NCBI GenBank assembly: GCA_947497495.1 | Contig: CANMGT010000002.1 | Location: forward strand, 248,001 to 312,000 | Source: an uncultured Lentibacter sp. | GTDB taxonomy: Bacteria > Pseudomonadota > Alphaproteobacteria > Rhodobacterales > Rhodobacteraceae | Direction of reading: 5' to 3' | Length of the DNA: 64,000 nucleotides | Shown here: positions 57,904-64,000 of the stretch, piece by piece | How positions within the stretch are numbered: position 1 is the first letter of the stretch | How the letters are laid out: each line of letters opens with the position of its first letter | Notes under the pieces: generated by a model | Database searches by the model: none | The model's input: the letters and a program-made list of their open reading frames with translations, nothing else | Told to the model about the DNA's origin: nothing | Position numbers and translations under genes: made by a program

Positions 57904-60276
57904 TCAGAACTCGCTTGAGATTGTAAACTCAAACTGTTGCTCTTTATCAAAGGTCTCTTTTTTCAGAGCTTTGGAGTAGTTCATACGCAGCGGCCCGATC
58001 GGTGTTTCCCAGAAGAGTGAGACACCAATGACATGGCGCGCCGAGCCGCTTTCATACAGCGTGTCGGCATTTGTGGCATCAAGCCCCCAAACGTTGCCGA
58101 CGTCATAGAACAGGCCCCCGGTCACACCGTATTCTTCGGGCAAGCCGAGCGGGAAAAGAGCTTCGAACTGAGCGGTCACAAACATGTTGCCGCCCAAGGC
58201 GTTGTTGACGCCAGCCGCCAAGTTGTATTCGCGCGGGCCGATACCGTCAGCCTTAAAGCCGCGAACAATGTCATCACCAAACAGGAAACGGTCTGTCGAG
58301 CGGCTGTTTGAGCCAGAAAACGCAACCACACCACCAGCAAGTGAGGCGCGAAGCGTCACTTCCTCATTCATGATTTTTGTCTGCGCTGTCAGCTTTGCCT
58401 TGGTTTTGACGAATGTATCATCACCGCCCAAACCGCCAAGATCCTGACTGAAGTTAAAGAGAAGTCCGCGATTTGGATCAAGGCTCTCTTTGCGTGAGTC
58501 AAACGCATAGGTATATCCGAGCGAGCTTTGCCCGCGACTGCCAAGGCCAACTTCGGCAAGTTGCAAGGCGCCCAAGCAGGAAATTGCCGCGACACAGGTC
58601 GCAGGGTCGGTCGGATCCGTCATCTCGGTGACATTGTACTTGTAGTTCAGCCCCAAGCGCGCACGTTGGCCCAAGGGGAACTCGATACCTGTCGAGAACC
58701 TGCCGACATTTGTGTCGTACTCGGAGTTGTTGCTGTCTGTCTCAACATATCCAATGTCGAAGAAATACTTCAAGTCACGGCCCAGCAAGGCCGGCTCTTC
58801 AAAGTAAAACCCGTAAACCGCATTGTCCGTCGCGCCCGACGCCGAGAACCGGACAGTCTGCCCGCGCCCAAGGAAGTTCGTTTCCGTGTACTCGGCAACG
58901 AGGCCAAACCCGGTGTCAGTTGAAAACGCGCCGCCAAATTTGAGCGAGCCTGTTGTCTTCTCTTCAACATCCACGCCAACGATAACCTGATTGGGCGTTG
59001 AGCCCTCTCGCGCATTGACGTCAGCTTTGCCGAAGAAGCCGAGCGCGCGGATGCGTTCGGCACTTTCGCGCACTTCACGCGGGTTGAACGGGTCGCCTTC
59101 CGCAACGCGGAACTGGCGGCGCACAACACGGTCAAGCGTGGTGGCATTGCCTTGAATGTCGATCCGTTCGACAAAAATACGTGGCCCCTTGCTCAGCACG
59201 AACTCCACATCAAGTGTCAGGTCACGGTCATTGCGGGTGATGCGAGGCTCGACACGCAGGAAAGGCTGGCTGTTCTTGATCGCCAGACGCTCCATACGTG
59301 CGATCGAGTTCTCGACAATCGACGGGGAGTAAACCGTGCCGGGGCGCACTTTGAGAATGGATTGGTATTCATCCGCATCAACATCGGCGATCTCGCTGGT
59401 CGTTGTGATGTTACCAAAGCTGAACTGCTGGCCTTCCTGCACGTTGAACGTAACAAAGTAGCCGTCGCGCTCACGGGCGAGTTCGGCATTCACAGCCGAG
59501 GTGCGGAAGTCGACATAGCCGCGTGACAGGTAGAAGTCCTGCAGCACTTGCTGGTCAAATTGCAGGCGGTCTTCCACAAAGGTGTCTTTGCGGATCAAAG
59601 CGCGCAAAATACCCGCTTGCTTGCTTTCCAGAACACGGCGCAAACGGCGGTCGGAGTAGACTTGGTTGCCAACAAAGCTGATGCGCGCAACCTCGGTGTT
59701 GCGGCCCTCAAAGACTTCAAAAACCAGATCGACACGGTTGTCAGAACGGCGAATGATCTTGGGGCTGATCTTGGCTGCTATACGGCCATTCTGGACGTAG
59801 GCCTCAGCGAGCGTTGCAGCGTCACGTTCGGCTTGCGTCGGGCTATAAACAAGGCGCGGCTTGGACTTGATAAAGCCTGCGAGTTCGTCGTCTTTCAGAC
59901 GCTGGTTGCCCTCGAAGTTGATAACGTTGATCGTCGGAAACTCGACAACAACAATCTTGAGCTTGCCACCCTGTGGAGTAATCTCGACACTTTCGAACAA
60001 TCCGCTCGCCAGAATGCGTTGGTAAGCTTGGTTCAGCTGGCCCGCAGAGACAGTTTTGCCTTTAGCGATTCCCGCATAAGTCAGGATCGTGCCCGCTTCG
60101 ATGCGCTTATTGCCTTCGATAGAAACAGTATTAAATCTGTAGCTCTGCGCCTCAGCGCTTGACCCGAAAGCCAGCAAAACCGCTGAAAAAGCGATGAAAA
60201 TCAAGGCCTTTACGTGGTTTGTGTAGTGCTTCTGCTCGTCTTGGCCCTTTGTTGGGCTTATCGTTGTGCTCGTCAT
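57904..60276 (-). CDS. bamA: Outer membrane assembly factor BamA
   Basis: 790 residues from the ATG at 60276. Signal sequence (ALIFIAFSAVLLAFGSSAEA), five POTRA domains (VSIEGNKRIEAGTILTYAGI; INFEGNQRLKDDELAGFI; ISFVGNQVYSDRRLRRVL; IDIQGNATTLDRVVRRQF), then a beta-barrel with VRGFKADGIGPRE (the conserved VRGF loop) and the C-terminal Phe (QQFEFTISSEF), the outer-membrane insertion signal. Confidence 0.95.
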   Translation of the reverse strand: MTSTTISPTKGQDEQKHYTNHVKALIFIAFSAVLLAFGSSAEAQSYRFNTVSIEGNKRIEAGTILTYAGIAKGKTVSAGQLNQAYQRILASGLFESVEITPQGGKLKIVVVEFPTINVINFEGNQRLKDDELAGFIKSKPRLVYSPTQAERDAATLAEAYVQNGRIAAKISPKIIRRSDNRVDLVFEVFEGRNTEVARISFVGNQVYSDRRLRRVLESKQAGILRALIRKDTFVEDRLQFDQQVLQDFYLSRGYVDFRTSAVNAELARERDGYFVTFNVQEGQQFSFGNITTTSEIADVDADEYQSILKVRPGTVYSPSIVENSIARMERLAIKNSQPFLRVEPRITRNDRDLTLDVEFVLSKGPRIFVERIDIQGNATTLDRVVRRQFRVAEGDPFNPREVRESAERIRALGFFGKADVNAREGSTPNQVIVGVDVEEKTTGSLKFGGAFSTDTGFGLVAEYTETNFLGRGQTVRFSASGATDNAVYGFYFEEPALLGRDLKYFFDIGYVETDSNNSEYDTNVGRFSTGIEFPLGQRARLGLNYKYNVTEMTDPTDPATCVAAISCLGALQLAEVGLGSRGQSSLGYTYAFDSRKESLDPNRGLLFNFSQDLGGLGGDDTFVKTKAKLTAQTKIMNEEVTLRASLAGGVVAFSGSNSRSTDRFLFGDDIVRGFKADGIGPREYNLAAGVNNALGGNMFVTAQFEALFPLGLPEEYGVTGGLFYDVGNVWGLDATNADTLYESGSARHVIGVSLFWETPIGPLRMNYSKALKKETFDKEQQFEFTISSEF

Positions 60277-60309
60277 TTGAAAAATCCAGTCAGACACCCC
60301 TATGCCCAC

Positions 60310-60338
60310 TGATTAATCCGAATAGAACCTATTGTCAA
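60310..60338 (-). promoter_or_regulatory. Possible promoter upstream of bamA
   Basis: On the minus strand a perfect -35 TTGACA (complement of 60333-60338), 17-nt spacer and weak -10 TAATCA. Confidence 0.35.
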
Positions 60339-60396
60339 AAGCAGTTAAGCGCGCCCCAAGCGGAACGCGCCAATCATTTCGAACAAGTGAATTCAA

Positions 60397-60528
60397 TTAG
60401 AGTAAAACTGAGCCGATCCAGCCGCCCAGAAACAGAGCGAACGTGATCGTAGACAAATAAAGCACGCGATCCCAGTTGAGATCCCAAAGCAGGTGCAGCC
60501 CTTGATAGCCTTTTGCAATCGTGTCCAT
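60397..60528 (-). CDS. 43-residue membrane protein between rseP and bamA
   Basis: Short frame from the ATG at 60528 to TAA at 60397-60399, with an excellent ribosome-binding site (GAGGA, 5 nt before the ATG). The peptide has an amphipathic N-terminus (IAKGYQGLHLLWDLNWDRV) and a C-terminal hydrophobic helix (LYLSTITFALFLGGWIGSVL). It lies in the envelope cluster on the same strand. No family known to me; a role as a small accessory of RseP, BamA or the envelope is possible. Confidence 0.68.
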   Translation of the reverse strand: MDTIAKGYQGLHLLWDLNWDRVLYLSTITFALFLGGWIGSVLL

Positions 60529-60624
60529 AACGTCCTCATTTCTTACTCTAAAAGAGTAGCCAGAGACTGTGGCAACAATCAGGACGCAAATATGGCAATA
60601 CTATGGCGGAAGGCTTTACCGACC

Positions 60625-61962
60625 CTAGCAGAAAATGTCGTTGGACAGGCCAAACACCATCACGCTCAGCACGATAAACAGCCCGACAGCCATCATCACG
60701 TTCATCGCCTTTTCATTGGGCTTGCGGCGTACGATGGCCTCATAGCCGTAGAAAACAAGATGTCCGCCGTCCAGCATCGGGATCGGCAACAGGTTCAAAA
60801 ACCCGACAGCCGTCGAAAGCAGCGCAAGGAAGCTGATAAACTCCACAAGCCCCCGCTCGGCCTGGTCTTTTGAGGCGCGCGCAATGCCGATAGCACCGGA
60901 CATGTTGCAGCGATCAATCTTGCCAGTGGCAATGTGGTAAAGCCCCGACAAGCTGCGCGTGGCGATGCCGAAGGTTCTCTCCACGGCCACACTGAAGGCT
61001 GTTCCAAGGCTCGGCGTTTCAAGTTCCGGCTCAAAGAACGTCGAGCTTGAAACACCTATCAGCCAGCGCTTCTCAAAGCCGTTGTCTGCTGTCGGCAAAT
61101 CAGAAAGCCGCGGCTCGATCGTAAAGGCAAGCGGGCTCGCCTCGCCGTCCCGCCAAACGCTCAAGCTGATCGGCGTGCCGTCAGCCTTACCGACAATCTC
61201 GATAAGCTCCTTGAATCGCTCAACCTTTTCGCCATTGGCCTGCAAGATCACATCGCCTTCTAAAAGGCCGGCTTCTTCGCCTGCCGAGCGCGGCTGCACC
61301 ATAGCGATCCGCGCCGGAGAATACTGCGGGCCTGTGACGTCAATCTCGACGCCGTCGCGCATCACGCGGTAGTCAAGCTCTGCAGTGGCTGGCAGCGCGT
61401 CAAAATAGGCGCGCTCCGGCGCATCGGGGAAGGTCGCGCCTTCAATCGCGATAATCTGGTCGCCCTCTTGGAGGCTATAGCCCTCAAGCGGCAAGGGGTA
61501 GAGCTCGGAAATCTTCGGCGGGTTCACGGCCATCCCGACCGCCAGCAAAAGCCCGATGAACACAGCAATCGAAAAGATGAAGTTGAACACAGGCCCGGCC
61601 GCAACTGTCGCGGCGCGTGCCCACAAAGGCGCGCCGTGCATGGTGTGGCGCAGCTCGCTTTCGGGCATGGCAGCCATAGCCTCGCCGTCTTCACCGCTGG
61701 CTGCGTTCGCGTCCCCCAGAAACTTCACATAGCCGCCAAAAGGCACCGCCGCGATCTGCCACTTGGTGCCGCGCTTGTCATAGCGTGAATAGAGCACAGG
61801 CCCGAAGCCGATAGAAAACGTTTCCGCCTTGATGCCCGACCAGCGCCCGACAATATAATGGCCATACTCATGCACCCCCACAATGATCGACAGCGCGATC
61901 ACAAAGGAGATGAGTGTCAAAATCGTATTGCCAGCCTGCGGCAGAAGTGTTGCGAGTTCCAA
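60625..61962 (-). CDS. rseP: RIP zinc metalloprotease RseP
   Basis: Site-2 intramembrane protease that cleaves membrane-bound anti-sigma factors and signal peptide remnants. 445 residues. Zinc site HEYGH in IVGVHEYGHYIVGRW near residue 33; second motif with Asp in LLPIPMLDGGHLVF. Two PDZ-like regions lie between (for example VQPRSAGEEAGLLEGDVIL). Follows dxr by 18 nt. Confidence 0.95.
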   Translation of the reverse strand: MELATLLPQAGNTILTLISFVIALSIIVGVHEYGHYIVGRWSGIKAETFSIGFGPVLYSRYDKRGTKWQIAAVPFGGYVKFLGDANAASGEDGEAMAAMPESELRHTMHGAPLWARAATVAAGPVFNFIFSIAVFIGLLLAVGMAVNPPKISELYPLPLEGYSLQEGDQIIAIEGATFPDAPERAYFDALPATAELDYRVMRDGVEIDVTGPQYSPARIAMVQPRSAGEEAGLLEGDVILQANGEKVERFKELIEIVGKADGTPISLSVWRDGEASPLAFTIEPRLSDLPTADNGFEKRWLIGVSSSTFFEPELETPSLGTAFSVAVERTFGIATRSLSGLYHIATGKIDRCNMSGAIGIARASKDQAERGLVEFISFLALLSTAVGFLNLLPIPMLDGGHLVFYGYEAIVRRKPNEKAMNVMMAVGLFIVLSVMVFGLSNDIFC

Positions 61963-61980
61963 ACTATACCTGCTCTATCG

Positions 61981-63150
61981 TTATATTGTTGCGGCCAGCT
62001 CAAGCGCCACTGTTCGACCAATGTGGTCAGCCGCACGCACGTTATCAAGGCTCATCGTGGCGTCGATAAGGCCACTATCAGGCAAGAGCCTGTCAAGAAC
62101 GCCCTCAACCAGCACGGCCATCTGCATAAATCCGATCTGCTCGGAAATGAAAACATCCAGCGCCACTTCTTTGGCCGCATTAAAAACGGCCCCCGCCAAA
62201 CCGCCCCGCTCCATCACGTCATGCGCCATGCGAATGGCCGGATAGCGCGCATGTTCGATGTCGCGAAACTCAAACTGGCCGATCTTGGCAAAATCCAGCC
62301 GCTCGACTGGCAGATGCGCGCGCGCAGGCCAGTGCAGCGCATAGCCAATCGCGTGGCGCATATCATGCGGACCAACATGCGCCATAAGCGCCCCGTCCTG
62401 GTAGCCAACCATCGCATGGATCAGAGATTGAGGATGAACCAGTGTTTCGATCTTGTCAGCGGACACGTCAAAAAACTCATGTGTTTCAATAAGTTCCATC
62501 GCCTTATTGAACATTGTTGCAGAGTCGATGGTGATGCGCTGGCCCATGTCCCAGTTGGGGTGCGTGCTTGCGGCGGCGACAGTGGCCTCAGCCAGCCTCT
62601 CGAGCGGCCAGTCACGAAACGCGCCGCCAGAGGCGGTGATGATCACCCGCTCGACTGTGCTGATATCCTCGCCGACCAGAGCCTGAAAAACCGCGGAATG
62701 CTCGCTGTCGACAGGCAGGATGCGCGCGCCATGCTGCCTGGCCGTGGACATCAGCAGTCCCCCCGCCGTCACCAGCGATTCCTTGTTGGCCAGCGCCAGT
62801 GTGCTGCCGTGCTTGAGCGCTTCAAGCCCCGGTTCAAGCCCCGCCGCACCGACAATTGCGCTCATCACCCAGTCAACGGGCCGTTGGGCGGCTTCTAGCA
62901 AGGCGCTCCGCCCCGCAGCAGCCTCAACACCGCTGCCCGCCAAGGCTTCTTGAAGCGGTGCAAGCAACGCCTCGTCAGCCGTCACAGCCACATCAGCCTT
63001 AAGCGCAATCGCATCCCGCGCGAGCTGGGCGATATTCTGCCCGCCCGTCAAGGCGACAACCTCATAGCTGTCAGGGGCGCGCGCGATCAGATCAAGCGTT
63101 GATTGGCCAATGGAGCCCGTCGCCCCGAAAACAGAGACCCGCCGCACCAT
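61981..63150 (-). CDS. dxr: 1-deoxy-D-xylulose 5-phosphate reductoisomerase
   Basis: Makes MEP from DXP, two steps before the ispDF product in this same window. 389 residues from the ATG at 63150. NADPH fold SVFGATGSIGQSTLDLI; metal/substrate region LPVDSEHSAVFQAL, TASGGAFRDWPL, and HPNWDMGQRITIDSATMFNK. Confidence 0.95.
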   Translation of the reverse strand: MVRRVSVFGATGSIGQSTLDLIARAPDSYEVVALTGGQNIAQLARDAIALKADVAVTADEALLAPLQEALAGSGVEAAAGRSALLEAAQRPVDWVMSAIVGAAGLEPGLEALKHGSTLALANKESLVTAGGLLMSTARQHGARILPVDSEHSAVFQALVGEDISTVERVIITASGGAFRDWPLERLAEATVAAASTHPNWDMGQRITIDSATMFNKAMELIETHEFFDVSADKIETLVHPQSLIHAMVGYQDGALMAHVGPHDMRHAIGYALHWPARAHLPVERLDFAKIGQFEFRDIEHARYPAIRMAHDVMERGGLAGAVFNAAKEVALDVFISEQIGFMQMAVLVEGVLDRLLPDSGLIDATMSLDNVRAADHIGRTVALELAATI

Positions 63151-63152
63151 TC

Positions 63153-63953
63153 TTAAACAAGGATCCAAACGAACGAGAACATCAGCGCTGCGCCGATCAG
63201 CCCGTCGAAGCGGTCAAGCAGGCCGCCATGTCCGGGGATCAGGTTCGAACTGTCCTTAATGCCCGCTCGACGCTTGAGAAAGCTCTCGGCGATGTCCCCC
63301 ATCTGGGCCGCAAAGGCGAGCAGCACGGAAAACAGCACAGCCGGAAGCGGCATGTCAAAATCAAGTGGCATCAGCGCCTCTTGCAGCGGCGCAGCCAGAG
63401 CCCAGCCCAAAAGCGCCGCCCCCAGCCAGCCAGCGACCGTGCCGGACCATGTTTTCTTGGGGCTGATCGCAGGCCAGAACTTCGGCCCGCCCAGAATGCG
63501 CCCTGCGAAATACCCCATAACGTCAGAGGCGATTACAACACCGACCAGCCAAAGCACAAAAACAAGGCCAAACAGCTCGCGCATCCAAAACAGCATCAGG
63601 GCCGCCAGAACGGCCACCACGGCGTAAATGCCAACCCAGGCGCGCAGCCGGATGGCGCTCTGGGCCACAGACCAGCCCGCCACAAGTGGCAGCGCTACAA
63701 TCAGCCCCGACTGAAGGAACCCGAGCGCGAAAAACATCAGCGCCGTGAGCGCCGGCAGCAGCACGTCGCGTGTGCGCCCCGCTTCAGCCCCGCCAAGCCG
63801 CGCGCACTCCCAAACCATGCCCGCGGCCGCCAGCGCCAAAAGCCCGAGCAGCCAAACGCCGCCAAACCAGATCGCCACGCCTGAAATTACAAGCATCACC
63901 AGCGCAGATGCGATCCGCGGCGCCAAGTCACCCCATTTGGCTGAGCCACTCAT
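63153..63953 (-). CDS. cdsA: Phosphatidate cytidylyltransferase
   Basis: Makes CDP-diacylglycerol, the precursor for PgpA's pathway. 266 residues with about eight membrane helices. The family signature near the C-terminus is present: KRRAGIKDSSNLIPGHGGLLDRFD, as is SPKKTWSGTVAGWLG. Its ATG overlaps the uppS stop (ATGA). Confidence 0.95.
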   Translation of the reverse strand: MSGSAKWGDLAPRIASALVMLVISGVAIWFGGVWLLGLLALAAAGMVWECARLGGAEAGRTRDVLLPALTALMFFALGFLQSGLIVALPLVAGWSVAQSAIRLRAWVGIYAVVAVLAALMLFWMRELFGLVFVLWLVGVVIASDVMGYFAGRILGGPKFWPAISPKKTWSGTVAGWLGAALLGWALAAPLQEALMPLDFDMPLPAVLFSVLLAFAAQMGDIAESFLKRRAGIKDSSNLIPGHGGLLDRFDGLIGAALMFSFVWILV

Positions 63954-64000
63954 GTTTTCACCGCGCCAAAGCGGCGGTCGCGCGCACCGTAGTTATTGAC
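63950..64000 (-). CDS. uppS: Undecaprenyl diphosphate synthase (partial, C-terminal 16 codons)
   Basis: Only the end of the frame is in the window. The last residues NNYGARDRRFGAVKT match the RxRRFG ending of UppS, and the position just before cdsA is the standard uppS-cdsA order. Confidence 0.75.
   Translation of the reverse strand, partial: VNNYGARDRRFGAVKT

Overview
The window comes from a high-GC alphaproteobacterium, almost certainly a member of the Rhodobacterales (Roseobacter/Rhodobacter group). The evidence is the dusB(nifR3)-ntrB-ntrC-ntrY-ntrX cluster facing ispDF-pgpA-pncC, an NtrC without the sigma54 contact loop, a sciP-ctrA pair, DUF6456/DUF6477 neighbours, TrmFO, LpxI, and hairpin repeats typical of this order. 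The text is ordinary chromosome, densely coding on both strands. No intergenic gap exceeds about 300 bases, and I see no rRNA, tRNA, CRISPR array or prophage.

Layout. 1-7000: nitrogen two-component systems, all leftward, with ntrX cut by the window edge. 7180-10630: isoprenoid (ispDF), phospholipid (pgpA), pncC and an ammonium transporter, rightward. 10700-14090: MmgE/PrpD, COQ10-like protein, hpt, a small membrane protein and a LysR regulator. 14185-17943: a cytochrome cluster (c'-like, diheme c, cytochrome b and an octaheme tetrathionate-reductase-family cytochrome) with an FNR-type site upstream. 18177-19280: lipA plus a tiny membrane protein. 19398-23300: a divergent pair (DUF6456, GafA-like; DUF6477) split by a 2264-bp IS1595/ISXO2-family element with an exact 8-bp target duplication and non-transposase passenger genes. 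23358-25725: an MttB-family methyltransferase with two tandem Lin0512-like proteins. 25830-34890: guaA, a methyltransferase, two DMT transporters, a P-loop protein, metA, a hydrolase, ppk2, a TetR regulator. 34956-35908: rpsI-rplM. 36067-37777: MocR-type regulator facing a DUF1127 gene. 37864-46706: thioesterase, crotonase-like protein, nitrilase-like protein, M24 homologue, MauG-like peroxidase, trmFO, methyltransferase, gluQ, hisI, Fe-S scaffold. 46919-53915: a LexA-box small membrane protein gene, recG-ligA, ctrA, sciP, mnmA. 53919-64000: an envelope cluster read leftward (uppS-cdsA-dxr-rseP, a 43-residue membrane protein, bamA-skp-fabZ-lpxA-lpxI-lpxB).

Themes. Nitrogen control: the promoter regions of the dusB-ntrBC operon and of amtB share a nearly identical 26-bp element embedded in GCA(C) boxes spaced exactly 20 bp apart, which fits an NtrC that lacks GAFTGA. 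Cell cycle and gene transfer: ctrA, sciP and a GafA-like gene lie in one window. CtrA-type boxes sit upstream of ctrA and of the GafA-like gene, and the IS landed on the latter box. SOS: a perfect alphaproteobacterial LexA box lies upstream of an unannotated 40-residue single-pass membrane protein, a SidA-like arrangement. Three genes below 60 residues, plus a 56-residue frame inside the IS, were found by reading the gaps.
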